A DNA stretch of 64,000 nt from an uncultured Ilyobacter sp. (GTDB taxonomy: Bacteria; Fusobacteriota; Fusobacteriia; Fusobacteriales; Fusobacteriaceae), in NCBI RefSeq assembly GCF_963668515.1, contig NZ_OY764865.1:124001-188000 (forward strand). Reading direction: 5' to 3'. This document shows, in pieces, positions 34,295-43,249 of this stretch. The position numbers and the translations under genes were made by a program. The first letter of the stretch is position 1, and each line of letters starts with the position of its first letter. Below the pieces are notes generated by a model, which was not told the origin of the DNA, did no database searches, and saw only the letters and a list, made by a program, of their open reading frames with translations.

Positions 34295-35091
34295 AATCTA
34301 TCGCCCCACTTAAGTTTTTCTCTCAAAACTCCATAATAATCTCTGTTTTCAGGAAGAACCAGTTTCAGGGTCTTATCTGAATACCTGACTCTTACCTTCT
34401 CCCCGTATGATATTTTAAATGACTTTTCTCCGTCCACCGTGAGATAGCCGACTCTTTCCAAGTCTTCTATTATAAATTCCAGTTCTTCGTCTCCGTCTAC
34501 CACCACCGGCCTTGTGCTTAGGTTATGAGGGGCAATAGGGGTTATGAGCATAGCCTTGATATTAGGCTTTATTATGGGTCCTCCTGCGGAAAGAGAATAG
34601 GCCGTAGATCCCGTAGGAGTGGCTACTATCACTCCGTCGGCCCTGTAGGTATTTACATATTCACCGTTAGAGTACACACCTATTCTAACCAGCTTTGTGA
34701 GCATCCCTCCCTTTGAGATCACCACCTCATTTAAGGCATGAAAAAGCCTGCCACCCAGCCTTATTTCAAGAACTCTTCTTTTTTCAAGCTGGTAATATCC
34801 ATCTAAAACCCTGTCATAGGTGTCAAAGGCTTCCTGCTCCTTTATCTCTGTTATAAAACCCAGACTCCCCATATTTACGGCTATTACAAAAATCTCTGGT
34901 TTTTCTATCAATTCTTTGGCAGCTTTTAGGAGGGTTCCGTCTCCTCCTATAACCACTGCAAAATCACACTGCCATGCATCTTCTAAGGAGTAGATCTCCA
35001 GTCCGTTATCCATAAAGTATTTTTTTGTCTTCCTGTAAAATTCAAGGGCTTCCACCTTATCCCTGTTGTATATCAAGCATACTTTTTTCAT
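34288..35091 (-). CDS. nadK: NAD kinase
   Basis: A 267-residue enzyme that phosphorylates NAD+ to NADP+. It carries the GGDGT motif (49-53, IGGDGTLLKAAKEL), the NMGSLGF segment, the conserved NE (ALNEVVI) and the glycine-rich ATPTGSTAYSLSAGGP. The ATG follows GGAGGG. It sits between the envC-like gene (19 bases upstream) and recN (overlapping), so it is part of the long ftsE-to-cof transcript. The C-terminal ends on a 30-residue tail (NRDYYGVLREKLKWGDRLC) that is ordinary for Gram-positive-type NadK. Confidence 0.94.
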   Translation of the reverse strand: MKKVCLIYNRDKVEALEFYRKTKKYFMDNGLEIYSLEDAWQCDFAVVIGGDGTLLKAAKELIEKPEIFVIAVNMGSLGFITEIKEQEAFDTYDRVLDGYYQLEKRRVLEIRLGGRLFHALNEVVISKGGMLTKLVRIGVYSNGEYVNTYRADGVIVATPTGSTAYSLSAGGPIIKPNIKAMLITPIAPHNLSTRPVVVDGDEELEFIIEDLERVGYLTVDGEKSFKISYGEKVRVRYSDKTLKLVLPENRDYYGVLREKLKWGDRLC

Positions 35092-35110
35092 ATTTTCCCT
35101 CCGATGATTG

Positions 35111-36202
35111 TCAAAACATAAGCAAGGGATTTATAGCCTTTAGGTTAAATCTCAGTTCATAGTAAAGGTTAGGGGTTCCGTCTGTGGACATTCCTAGTAT
35201 TCCGATGTCCTGACCTCCCCGGACTATGTCTCCTACTTCTACATAATGGCTTATTAGATTTCCATAGATTCCTATCATATTATATCCATAATCAACCATT
35301 ACTACTTTTCCTAGACCCTGGAATTTCCCGGCATAGATAACCTTTCCAGATGCTGACGCCTCTACTCTGCTTCCCAGGCTAGAAGCTATCTCTATACCAC
35401 TGCTTGTGACATTCCCTTGTTTTTTCTGTCCAAAAGTAACTGCATATCTCCCATTTAAAGGTTTTTTCATCTTACCTATTTTTGATTTTGCAGTCGAAAT
35501 ATCTATATTTTTTACCTGTCTTGCTCTCTCTATTATTATTCTTTCTATCTCTTTTTCTATATTTTTCTTCTTGATCTCAAGAGTTGAGATGTTTTTTTTA
35601 TGATATATCTCTTTTCTGTTAAGCTGAGCAATAAGAGAGTCTTTTTCTCTTTTTTTCCTTTCCCCTTGGCTCTCTTTTTGTGCCAGGACATTTTTAAGTC
35701 TGGTTTGTTCTCTTCTATCTGTCTCTATATCATTTTTTACCAGATCAATATCTTTTTGTACTACCCTTATATGTTCTAGGGATTCAAGATCAGAATACAA
35801 GAGCTCTTTGAAGTTCCTTTTGTTACTTTGGACATAATTTTTCTCTGTTTTGTTTTTTTTCACCCTGTTCCAGGCCTCTAGTTTGGCATTGTATTCTCTG
35901 TTTTTTATCTTCAGCTCTTTCGAACTGAAATTTAAATTTCTTCTACTATAATCTATTTTTTTGGACAAACTGGATATTTTAATCAAAAGCTCTTTTTTTT
36001 CACTTTCGATCTTTTTTAATTCATTTTCCAATTCATTTATCTGTTTTTTTGTGAGTTCTCTGCTTTGGCCTATTACCTTTATCTCCTTGCTGCTTTTTTT
36101 TATCCCCTTCTCTATGTCCCCCATCTTTTTTTTCATATCAGAAAGCTGGTCCCCATATGAAAGTGATGAGATTATAAAGAAAAAAACTACCCATTTTTTC
36201 AC
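35111..36202 (-). CDS. EnvC-like murein hydrolase activator with degenerate M23 domain
   Basis: A 363-residue secreted protein: signal peptide MKKWVVFFFIISSLSYG, a coiled coil over about residues 18-235, and a C-terminal LytM/M23 fold. The zinc-site residues are gone: HxxxD is SGIEIAS, and HLHFE is NLYYELR, so it should not cleave peptidoglycan itself. This matches EnvC, which activates amidases at the division site under control of FtsEX. The genes ftsE and ftsX lie directly upstream, and the GTG start overlaps the ftsX stop by four bases (GTGA), so the three are translationally coupled. The active M23 protein at 3.2-4.1 kb is a separate enzyme. Confidence 0.85.
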   Translation of the reverse strand: MKKWVVFFFIISSLSYGDQLSDMKKKMGDIEKGIKKSSKEIKVIGQSRELTKKQINELENELKKIESEKKELLIKISSLSKKIDYSRRNLNFSSKELKIKNREYNAKLEAWNRVKKNKTEKNYVQSNKRNFKELLYSDLESLEHIRVVQKDIDLVKNDIETDRREQTRLKNVLAQKESQGERKKREKDSLIAQLNRKEIYHKKNISTLEIKKKNIEKEIERIIIERARQVKNIDISTAKSKIGKMKKPLNGRYAVTFGQKKQGNVTSSGIEIASSLGSRVEASASGKVIYAGKFQGLGKVVMVDYGYNMIGIYGNLISHYVEVGDIVRGGQDIGILGMSTDGTPNLYYELRFNLKAINPLLMF

Positions 36203-37071
36203 TGGTTATCACCTTTAACTCTATATATTTTTCTTGAAATAAACGGAAATATGCAGATAATTACAAGAATAGTCACAAGGGCTAAAACAAGCATCTGTTC
36301 TGTACTGCTTAGTATATAGTCTCTGTCATAGTTTATAAACTCTTTTCTGAAAACCTCATAAAGATTTAGAAATATAAGCGTTCCTATAAAGGCGGCCCCT
36401 GTAAATATAGCATCACTTATAAAATAATAGGGTTTAAGAACATTTTTTTTATTATCCCCCATGTAGATCTTTGCACTTATATCCCTGCTGTGTTTCACTA
36501 TATTTGTATGGAGAAGACCAAATATTATTAAAACTATAGGTAAAAAAGCCCCTAGGAAAAAATACCTTATAAAGGTTTGATTTTTGGCTATTCTTTTATT
36601 CAGGTTTTCTAGCTGTTCATTGTCTACATATGCTTCTTTTATAAAACTCTCTTCTTTATCTAGATTTTGCCTTAACAATTCTAGTTTGTCATAGCCGTCA
36701 AAGGTAATTGATATACTGTCAGAAAGGGGGTTGTTTCCCTTAGGAAGCCTTATTCCTAGATCATCTTCTAACTCTCTTAGCTCAACCTCTTTAGATTCAT
36801 ATTTCATATGTCTCACTTCTGGCAGCTCAAGTAGTTTCCCCTCAAACTCATTGAGGGATTTTTCGTCTAGATTTCCCTTGAGGTATACCCTTACTTTATA
36901 ATTATCTTTTAAATTTTCGGTATTCTGATGTAGGTTTAAAATAACTCCCCCCACTGCATTCAAAACTATAAAGGCAGAAATAAGAGTAAAAAAATTCATT
37001 CTATAACATCTAAAATCTCTATCTATTATCTCATCTAATTCATTTAAAAACATTTTTAACCAGTTAAACAT
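36199..37071 (-). CDS. ftsX: Cell-division permease-like protein FtsX
   Basis: A 290-residue FtsX: a cytoplasmic N terminus, one membrane segment (FFTLISAFIVLNAVGGVIL), a periplasmic domain (about residues 50-160; YKVRVYLKGNLDEKSLNEFEGKL, in two parts, and DSISITFDGYDKLE), then three membrane segments (FLGAFLPIVLIIFGLLH, AIFTGAAFIGTLIFLNLY, MLVLALVTILVIICIFPF). FtsX transmits a cytoplasmic signal to EnvC-type activators outside. I prefer the ATG at 37069-37071, which overlaps the ftsE stop by eight bases; a TTG seven codons earlier overlaps the ribosome-binding site. Its usual ATPase partner is the unusual FtsE encoded just upstream. Confidence 0.88.
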   Translation of the reverse strand: MFNWLKMFLNELDEIIDRDFRCYRMNFFTLISAFIVLNAVGGVILNLHQNTENLKDNYKVRVYLKGNLDEKSLNEFEGKLLELPEVRHMKYESKEVELRELEDDLGIRLPKGNNPLSDSISITFDGYDKLELLRQNLDKEESFIKEAYVDNEQLENLNKRIAKNQTFIRYFFLGAFLPIVLIIFGLLHTNIVKHSRDISAKIYMGDNKKNVLKPYYFISDAIFTGAAFIGTLIFLNLYEVFRKEFINYDRDYILSSTEQMLVLALVTILVIICIFPFISRKIYRVKGDNQ

Positions 37072-37699
37072 TTTTAATAACACCCTCTCCAAGCATATTT
37101 AATTTTTTTGGATATTTTTTCAAAATAATATTGTCATTTGTGATATACATTATTCCTAAGCCGTTTTCACAGAGCTCTTCTAAAAGTAAAAATACTTTTT
37201 TTATCTTTTGTTCATCCAGCCCCCTGTGAAACTCATCCATCACAAGATAAGAAGGTTCTGAAGACAATGCTCTTGCTAGACTAAAATAGTGCTTCTCCTC
37301 CTGAGTAAGACTTTCTACAAAATCGTCTCTTTTGTGTGTAAGGTTAAAAAATTCCAAGACTTCTAATGACAGTTTTTTCGTCTCTTCATCGGTATATCCC
37401 CTCAAATTAAGGTAATATTCCAAATTTTCAATAATAGTTTTATAACTTATAAATTTATAGTCATAATAAGTTATCCCAAATTTTCTCATAATAATTTTCC
37501 ATCCTCTCTTAGAAGATGTAAAATCTTCCCCTCCAATTATTATGGCCCCTTTTTTAGGAAGAGCGACTTTAGTCAGTATTTGTAAAAATAAATTTTTCTC
37601 ATCTTTATTTTTATAGGAAAGATAAGAGAATTCACATTTATTTAATTCTAGGTTAACTTCAGTTTTTCCATTTAAATTTACGTTTACAAATTTAACCAA
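37064..37699 (-). CDS. ftsE: FtsE-like ABC protein with degenerate ATPase motifs
   Basis: A 211-residue ABC-type protein in the ftsE position. Aligned by eye with FtsE, the Walker A GxxGxGKS/T reads YKNKDEKN: the lysine (about K35) is kept but all glycines and the Ser/Thr are lost. The signature LSGGQ reads LTQEE, the H-loop THD reads TND, while Walker B is intact (YLVMDEFHRGLD). It probably does not hydrolyse ATP like normal FtsE and may be a pseudo-ATPase that only scaffolds FtsX. The start is likely the TTG at 37697-37699, eight bases after GGAGG; the ATG five codons upstream overlaps the GGAGG. It heads the ftsE-ftsX-envC-nadK-recN run. Confidence 0.8.
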   Translation of the reverse strand: MVKFVNVNLNGKTEVNLELNKCEFSYLSYKNKDEKNLFLQILTKVALPKKGAIIIGGEDFTSSKRGWKIIMRKFGITYYDYKFISYKTIIENLEYYLNLRGYTDEETKKLSLEVLEFFNLTHKRDDFVESLTQEEKHYFSLARALSSEPSYLVMDEFHRGLDEQKIKKVFLLLEELCENGLGIMYITNDNIILKKYPKKLNMLGEGVIKNV

Positions 37700-37746
37700 G
37701 ATAAAAACCTCCATAAAATTTTAACAACTCTGTTTTTTTCGCTATT

Positions 37747-37775
37747 ATTTTATACCGATATTTACAGTATATCAA
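37747..37775 (-). promoter_or_regulatory. Promoter for the ftsE-ftsX-envC run
   Basis: TTGATA (37770-37775), 17-base spacer, TAAAAT (37747-37752) on the minus strand, about 48 bases before the TTG start of ftsE. Confidence 0.7.
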
Positions 37776-37825
37776 AAAAAGAAAAACTTTCCCATCTAAT
37801 CTGGAAAGCATTTTTTGATTTTTCT

Positions 37826-37864
37826 AAAAATAAATATAGAGGCAGAAATAATTCCGCCTCTATA
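37826..37864 (-). terminator. Terminator after the transketolase genes
   Basis: TATAGAGGC/GCCTCTATA (37835-37843 with 37856-37864), 12-base loop, followed by TTTATTTTT on the minus strand; four bases beyond the stop codon. Confidence 0.85.
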
Positions 37865-37867
37865 CCT

Positions 37868-38797
37868 CTATAAATTTTCTTTTATTACTGATACTATTTT
37901 TTCAGCAGTAAGCTCATACTTCTCGAGAAGTTCCGCTCCCTTTCCACTCTGTCCAAACTTGTCATAAATTCCTATTTTCTTTACCTTTGTAGGGTGAACT
38001 TCTGAAAGAAACTCAGAAACTGCAGAACCTAATCCTCCTATTACAGAGTGCTCTTCAGCAGTAACTATAAATTTAGTCTCTTTGGCTGCTTTCAAGATAG
38101 CTTCACCATCTAGAGGTTTTATTGTTCCTACATTCAGAACTCTTACAGAAACTCCGTCTTCTGCCAATATTTCAGCAGCTTTCATAGCTTCTGCCACCAA
38201 AAGTCCAGTAGCTGCAACTGTTACATCTGCGCCCTCTTTTGCTGTGTTTATTAATCCTATTTGGAAATCATAGGTTTCTTCATCAAAAAGAACAGGTACA
38301 TCTAATCTTCCAAGTCTTAGGTATACAGGACCGTCATACTCCACAGCTGCCTGAACCATCTTTTTAGTTTCCACAGCATCTGCAGGTGAAAGAACTACCA
38401 TTCCAGGTATAGCTCTCATAAGTGCTATATCTTCTACAGACTGGTGTGATCCTCCGTCTTCTCCTACTGATATTCCAGCATGAGTAGGAGCTATTTTCAC
38501 ATTTAGTTTTGGATATGCCACTGTGTTTCTGATCTGCTCAAATGCTCTTCCAGCTGCAAACATAGCAAATGTAGAAGCAAATGGTATCTTACCACAAGTA
38601 GCCATACCAGCAGCTGTACCGATCAAATCAGCCTCTGCTATTCCCACGTTTATATGTCTCTTTGGGAATTCTTTTTGAAACATTGCAGTCTGAGTAGATT
38701 TAGAAAGATCTGCATCTAAAACAACAACATTTTCATTTATTTTTCCAAGTTCAACAAGAGCTTCTCCATAAGCTTTTCTTGTAGATTTTTTTGCCAT
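37868..38797 (-). CDS. Transketolase, C-terminal subunit
   Basis: A 309-residue protein equivalent to the pyrimidine-binding and C-terminal domains of transketolase. VVLDADLSKSTQT, NVGIAEADLIGTAAGMA (with the catalytic glutamate that activates thiamine diphosphate), and PTHAGISVGEDGGSHQSVEDIA are typical. It pairs with the N-terminal subunit encoded 30 bases upstream to make a two-chain transketolase, a split form common in Fusobacteria, Clostridia and archaea. The enzyme links pentose phosphates, including those from the nucleoside genes of this window, to glycolysis. Confidence 0.92.
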   Translation of the reverse strand: MAKKSTRKAYGEALVELGKINENVVVLDADLSKSTQTAMFQKEFPKRHINVGIAEADLIGTAAGMATCGKIPFASTFAMFAAGRAFEQIRNTVAYPKLNVKIAPTHAGISVGEDGGSHQSVEDIALMRAIPGMVVLSPADAVETKKMVQAAVEYDGPVYLRLGRLDVPVLFDEETYDFQIGLINTAKEGADVTVAATGLLVAEAMKAAEILAEDGVSVRVLNVGTIKPLDGEAILKAAKETKFIVTAEEHSVIGGLGSAVSEFLSEVHPTKVKKIGIYDKFGQSGKGAELLEKYELTAEKIVSVIKENL

Positions 38798-38827
38798 CTG
38801 TTCAAACCTCCAATTTATAATTTATGA

Positions 38828-39661
38828 TTAAACGAGAATTTCCTCTACTTTTTCAAGTTCTTTTACAGCTAATTCAGTTTCTTCGGCTGTAGGAGCCACA
38901 CCGTGGAACCCGCATACATTTTCCATGAAAGATACACCCTTCCCCTTTGTAGTTTCTGCTATTATAACTGTAGGTTTACCTTTGCACTCTTTAGCTTTTT
39001 CCAGAGAATCCAAAATCTCTTCAAAACTATGTCCGTCAGCTTTTATTACATTCCATCCAAATGACTCCCACTTTTTATCAAGAGGAGCGACACCCATTAT
39101 TTCATCTACATTTCCGTCTATCTGAAGATTATTATAATCGACAAACGCACATATATTATCAAGCTTGTAGTGAGCCGAAGTCATAGCAGCTTCCCATACC
39201 TGACCTTCTTGTAATTCTCCGTCTCCCATTAAAACATAAGTTCTGTAGTCTTCCCCAGAAATCTTAGCAGACAATGCCATTCCGTTTGCTACCGAAAGCC
39301 CCTGCCCTAATGAACCTGTAGATATTTCTATCCCCGGTACCTTTTTCATATCAGGATGCCCCTGTAATATCGAACCGTACTGTCTCAATGTTCCTAGAAG
39401 CTCTCTGTCAAAATAACCTTTTTCAGCCAAAACTGCATAAAGAACAGGTGCAGCATGACCTTTAGAAAGGACAAATCTGTCTCTCCCTTCCATTTTAGGA
39501 TTTTTAGGATCCACATTCATCTCAGAAAAATAAAGTGTTGTAACTATATCCGTTGCAGAAAGAGACCCCCCCGGATGTCCAGATTTTGATTTACAAATCA
39601 TCTGAACGATATCTTTTCTAACTTGTGTTGATTTTTCTTTTAAGAGTTTAATATCTACCAT
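38828..39661 (-). CDS. Transketolase, N-terminal subunit
   Basis: A 277-residue protein equal to the ThDP pyrophosphate-binding domain. It has KSGHPGGSLSATDIVTTLYF, VLSKGHAAPVLYAVLA, STGSLGQGLSVANGMALSAK and the metal-binding GDGELQEGQVWEAAMTSAHY with FVDYNNLQIDG. It needs the C-terminal subunit from the next gene for activity. The ATG follows AAAGGAG, and a TTGACA/TATACT promoter is upstream, so the two genes form a simple two-gene operon closed by a hairpin. Confidence 0.92.
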   Translation of the reverse strand: MVDIKLLKEKSTQVRKDIVQMICKSKSGHPGGSLSATDIVTTLYFSEMNVDPKNPKMEGRDRFVLSKGHAAPVLYAVLAEKGYFDRELLGTLRQYGSILQGHPDMKKVPGIEISTGSLGQGLSVANGMALSAKISGEDYRTYVLMGDGELQEGQVWEAAMTSAHYKLDNICAFVDYNNLQIDGNVDEIMGVAPLDKKWESFGWNVIKADGHSFEEILDSLEKAKECKGKPTVIIAETTKGKGVSFMENVCGFHGVAPTAEETELAVKELEKVEEILV

Positions 39662-39694
39662 TTTTATCTCCTTTCAATTTTAACTTTCTTAGTA

Positions 39695-39724
39695 AGTATA
39701 TTAAATTTAACTTAGTATTGTCAA
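39695..39724 (-). promoter_or_regulatory. Promoter for the transketolase operon
   Basis: Perfect TTGACA (39719-39724), 18-base spacer, TATACT (39695-39700) on the minus strand, 33 bases before the ATG. Confidence 0.8.
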
Positions 39725-39735
39725 GAAAACAAACT

Positions 39736-40329
39736 TTATATGGCTGTCATCATTTCAGAAACAACCCTTTGCAAAACAAGGACTCCCTTTGTAAAGTATC
39801 TAAAAAGTATTTCATACTTTACTGACCCCATTACAATATAAAGTATTCCAAAAGCAGCAAAAGGTCTTATAATCTTTTTTTCTTTTTTTGCATTAAAAAT
39901 CAGTGAGCATAGTCCCAAAAAAAATAAAATCGTGAATTCAGTAAAATTTTTTGTATAACTTATGGCTATAATTATACAAACTATCGTAGAAGTTAAGAGT
40001 GAAGCTATACTCCCTGCAGGTGAAAGAGTTTTATTTATTAAGGGAACCTTTAAAAGCGCTCCGCCAAACCACCCCTTAGGAAAGAGATCAAATATAAAAT
40101 GAAGAGCCAGAGCTACAGAAAAACCCATTATAAAAAACCTGAAATCGCTACTATTTTCCAATTTAAAAATTTTATAAAAAAATATCATGACAATAGGACT
40201 GTGGGTCAGTATATTTCTGTGCTTTAATTTTAGTTTCAAGTCCCAGTCTGGAAATTTTATCCCCAAAAGAAATGATGCAAATAATATAAGAACTCCAGTA
40301 AGGCTAATTTGGTTGATTGAAAATTTCAA
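39736..40329 (-). CDS. Membrane-bound metal-dependent hydrolase-like protein (YdjM/DUF457 type)
   Basis: A 197-residue membrane protein with about five hydrophobic segments. The family motifs are visible: FPDWD at about residue 26, KHRNILTHSP at about residue 36, and HFIFDLFPKGW at about residue 77; the His and Asp residues form the presumed metal site of YdjM-like proteins. The biochemical function is unknown. The frame opens with a TTG; AGGAGG is about 12 bases upstream, rather far, and there is no good ATG nearby, so the exact start is uncertain. It lies alone between the tuf terminator region and the transketolase promoter. Confidence 0.7.
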   Translation of the reverse strand: MKFSINQISLTGVLILFASFLLGIKFPDWDLKLKLKHRNILTHSPIVMIFFYKIFKLENSSDFRFFIMGFSVALALHFIFDLFPKGWFGGALLKVPLINKTLSPAGSIASLLTSTIVCIIIAISYTKNFTEFTILFFLGLCSLIFNAKKEKKIIRPFAAFGILYIVMGSVKYEILFRYFTKGVLVLQRVVSEMMTAI

Positions 40330-40639
40330 AATTCTTAATCGCCTCCTATTCTTTGAAATTATAGGAGCATTATAACATCTATTGAACTTTATAAATATAC
40401 TTTATTGTAATAAAAACACCTTACAGAATTAGAGTACACTAAAATTTTATTGTTATTGCAATATTAAAAAGATTTTATTTCGGGTACATTATAACACTTA
40501 TACTAATCTATTGCTACCAAAATAATGTAATTATTTCATTTGTTTTTTATCTGGATAACAGCAGTAGTTCCCTCTAGTTATTAGTGCACACCAATTGATC
40601 TTGTGTCTTGTTTTTCATCGAAAATTCTTTAAAAACTCT
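40330..40639. other. Intergenic stretch with no gene found
   Basis: About 310 AT-rich bases between the YdjM-like gene and the tuf terminator. I see no convincing reading frame, tRNA or repeat. A TATAAT-like sequence on the minus strand at about 40370 could be the -10 of the YdjM-like gene, but no matching -35 stands out. Confidence 0.5.
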
Positions 40640-40679
40640 TCAGTTATTAATAAAGAGGACAGATTTTATCTGCCCTCTT
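40640..40679 (-). terminator. Terminator after tuf
   Basis: AAGAGGGCAGAT/ATCTGTCCTCTT, a 12-bp stem with one G-T pair and a 3-base loop (40653-40679). The following U-run is weak (TATTAATA), but the position 12 bases after the tuf stop fits. Confidence 0.7.
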
Positions 40680-40690
40680 AGAATAAATTA

Positions 40691-41875
40691 TTATTTAGTG
40701 ATTGTAGCAACTACTCCAGAAGCTACTGTTCTTCCACCTTCTCTTATTGCGAATCTTAATCCTTCTTCCATCGCGATTGGGTGAATCAGCTCTACTGTCA
40801 TTTCAATGTTATCTCCAGGCATTACCATCTCTACACCTTCTGGTAAGCTGATTGCTCCTGTGATATCTGTTGTTCTGAAGTAGAATTGTGGTCTGTAACC
40901 AGAGAAGAATGGAGTATGTCTTCCACCCTCTTCTTTTGTTAGTACGTATACTTCTGATGTGAACCCTGTATGTGGAGTGATTGTTCCTGGCTTAGCAAGA
41001 ACTTGTCCTCTTTCTACGTCTTCTTTCTTGATTCCTCTTAGTAGTGCTCCGATGTTATCTCCAGCCTCTCCTTGATCAAGAAGCTTTCTGAACATCTCTA
41101 CTCCTGTACAAACTGCTTTTTGTGTGTCTTTGATTCCGATTATCTCAATCTCTTCTCCGACTTTGATTACTCCTCTTTCTACTCTTCCAGTTACAACTGT
41201 TCCTCTACCTGTGATAGTGAATACATCCTCTACTGGCATTAGGAATGGCTGATCTATTGCTCTTTCTGGTGATGGAATGTAAGAGTCCACTGCGTCCATA
41301 AGCTCTTCGATTTTAGCTACCCATTGAGCTTCACCGTTAAGCGCTCCTAATGATGATCCTGCGATTACAGGAATGTCGTCTCCTGGGAATCCGTAGTCTG
41401 TTAGAAGTTCTCTTACTTCCATCTCTACTAATTCTAGTAACTCTTCGTCATCTACCATATCTGCTTTGTTTAGGTATACTACGATGTAAGGTACTCCTAC
41501 CTGTCTTGAAAGAAGGATATGCTCTCTTGTTTGAGGCATTGGTCCGTCTGCTGCTGATACTACTAGGATAGCTCCATCCATCTGAGCTGCTCCTGTGATC
41601 ATGTTCTTTACATAGTCAGCATGGCCTGGACAGTCAACGTGAGCGTAGTGTCTGTTTGCAGTTTCATACTCGATATGAGCTGTATTGATTGTGATTCCTC
41701 TTTCTCTCTCTTCTGGTGCCTGGTCAATGTTTGCAAAGTCTACTTTCTTTGCTAGTCCTTTGTCAGAAAGTACTTTTGAGATTGCTGCAGTTGTTGTTGT
41801 CTTTCCATGGTCAACGTGTCCTATTGTTCCTACATTTACATGGGGTTTTGATCTTGAAAATTTTTCCTTAGCCAT
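40691..41875 (-). CDS. tuf: Elongation factor Tu
   Basis: A 394-residue EF-Tu that delivers aminoacyl-tRNA to the ribosome. G1 is [14 protein letters not shown], the switch region [15 protein letters not shown]3 [22 protein letters not shown] in pieces, G4 NKADMVDD and G5 GSSLGALNG; domains II and III follow ([28 protein letters not shown]). Codon use is more restricted than in neighbouring genes, as expected of a highly expressed gene. It lies directly downstream of tRNA-Thr, tRNA-Glu and tRNA-Tyr on the same strand and is probably co-transcribed with them from their strong promoter. The ATG follows AGGAGG. Confidence 0.97.
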   Translation of the reverse strand: MAKEKFSRSKPHVNVGTIGHVDHGKTTTTAAISKVLSDKGLAKKVDFANIDQAPEERERGITINTAHIEYETANRHYAHVDCPGHADYVKNMITGAAQMDGAILVVSAADGPMPQTREHILLSRQVGVPYIVVYLNKADMVDDEELLELVEMEVRELLTDYGFPGDDIPVIAGSSLGALNGEAQWVAKIEELMDAVDSYIPSPERAIDQPFLMPVEDVFTITGRGTVVTGRVERGVIKVGEEIEIIGIKDTQKAVCTGVEMFRKLLDQGEAGDNIGALLRGIKKEDVERGQVLAKPGTITPHTGFTSEVYVLTKEEGGRHTPFFSGYRPQFYFRTTDITGAISLPEGVEMVMPGDNIEMTVELIHPIAMEEGLRFAIREGGRTVASGVVATITK

Positions 41876-41987
41876 TTCAATCCTCCTGATTTTGTTTTAT
41901 ATAAATTTCTTTAATATCTAAGTCCCTGTAAAAAAAAAATCCACACAAATTTCCCAAGATTAAAGGATCAGTTGTGTAGTGGTAAAG

Positions 41988-42072
<85 letters not shown>

Positions 42073-42098
42073 ATATTTAGTTGTGTCCATAATATTCT

Positions 42099-42173
42099 TG
42101 GTACCCCGTAGGAGAATTGAACTCCTGTCTTCAGAGTGAAAATCTGATGTCCTCACCACTGGACGAACGGGGC
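42099..42173 (-). tRNA. tRNA-Glu (TTC)
   Basis: 75 bases with encoded CCA. Acceptor GCCCCGT/ACGGGGT, anticodon TTC in a TTTTCAC loop closed by TCAGA/TCTGA, and T-loop AGTTCAATTC. Between tRNA-Thr (4 bases away) and tRNA-Tyr. Confidence 0.95.
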
Positions 42174-42177
42174 ATTA

Positions 42178-42253
<76 letters not shown>

Positions 42254-42266
42254 GACAGACAACGTA

Positions 42267-42295
42267 ATTATATATTACCCACCGTTGTTTGTCAA
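42267..42295 (-). promoter_or_regulatory. Consensus promoter for the tRNA-tuf cluster
   Basis: Perfect TTGACA (42290-42295), 17-base spacer and perfect TATAAT (42267-42272) on the minus strand, just ahead of tRNA-Thr. The best promoter in the window, as expected for stable RNA and EF-Tu. Confidence 0.92.
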
Positions 42296-42302
42296 TTTTT
42301 TT

Positions 42303-43238
42303 TTAAAGTTTTTTTAAAAAAAATGAACCCTCTGTATACAGGAACTCGACTTTCTTCTCTTTTTCCAATATTTCCAAGTATTTGTATAGCTCTCCCTTTT
42401 TTTCTCCCACCATTTCACAAAGCTCTTCGAGAGAATAAGCTCTTTTAGATAGCATGTTCAAGATCAATTTTTCCTCCTCTGGAGAATATTTCTCTATTTG
42501 ATCTCTATTTTTATACTTTTTTATTATTTCTACCCCATTTATTCCAAAAGATTCAAAATATTTTTTTATCTCTTTCAATCTTTTAAATGTAGCAGGTTGT
42601 ATCCACTCAACGGCTCCTGGTCTTGCAAGTGTATTTAACTGTATAGCCTCTATACCCAATTTTTTCAAAAACTCTGCAAAAAGTTTTAGCTCTTCAGGAG
42701 TATCATTCACCCCTTCTATTATAAATATCTCCAAAAGTATCTTCCCTTTGAATTTTTGAGATAATTTTATCAGTCCTTTTAAAATATCCTCTGACTTAAG
42801 AGCAGCATGAGGTCTGTTTACTTTTATAAAAACCTCATCACTTATGGCATCTAGCGAGGGCATTATCACATCTGCCTCTATTATATCCTCAATAACTTCA
42901 TCAAAATGAAGAAGGGTCGAGTTTGTTATCACCGCCACCTTTGAATCGGTATTTTCCTTTACCCAGCTTATAAGTGTTCCTATGTCACTGTTCAGTGTGG
43001 GTTCACCGCTCCCTGAAAAGGTTATATAGTCAGGTTTTATTTTTTTTAAGGCATTTTTTAGCTCTATCTTGACCTCTTCAAGATTTACGTAACTTCCTCT
43101 CTCACTGAAAGTTTTGCTGTTTCCCCCACATTCACAGTATATACAGTTGAGATTGCAGGTTTTTGCCTCTACAAGGTCAACTCCCAGTGAGACTCCTAGC
43201 CTCCTAGACGGAACTGGTCCAAATACATGTTTATACAT
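42303..43238 (-). CDS. Radical SAM protein with C-terminal winged-helix segment
   Basis: A 311-residue radical SAM protein. It begins YKHVFGPVPSRRLGVSLGVD and has the CxxxCxxC cluster motif in KTCNLNCIYCECGG, followed by GEPTLN and further barrel strands (ITNSTLL, MPSLDA). The GPVPSRRLG opening is typical of a widespread group of uncharacterised radical SAM proteins (COG0731-like). The last 60 or so residues (RAYSLEELCEMVGEKKGELYKYL) look like a small winged-helix domain, an addition not seen in the shortest relatives. It follows yvcK by 11 bases, so they are co-transcribed. Function unknown. Confidence 0.82.
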   Translation of the reverse strand: MYKHVFGPVPSRRLGVSLGVDLVEAKTCNLNCIYCECGGNSKTFSERGSYVNLEEVKIELKNALKKIKPDYITFSGSGEPTLNSDIGTLISWVKENTDSKVAVITNSTLLHFDEVIEDIIEADVIMPSLDAISDEVFIKVNRPHAALKSEDILKGLIKLSQKFKGKILLEIFIIEGVNDTPEELKLFAEFLKKLGIEAIQLNTLARPGAVEWIQPATFKRLKEIKKYFESFGINGVEIIKKYKNRDQIEKYSPEEEKLILNMLSKRAYSLEELCEMVGEKKGELYKYLEILEKEKKVEFLYTEGSFFLKKL

Positions 43239-43249
43239 AAGTTTCCCCC

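Noticed and set aside
37064..37699. Treating the unusual FtsE as a frameshifted pseudogene
   Set aside because: The frame is open over the full domain, Walker B and the overlap with ftsX are preserved, and no shift restores a Walker A, so it is a divergent but intact gene.
40330..40639. Search for a small RNA or hidden gene upstream of the YdjM-like gene
   Set aside because: No reading frame with a ribosome-binding site, no stable hairpin and no promoter pair with proper spacing was seen.
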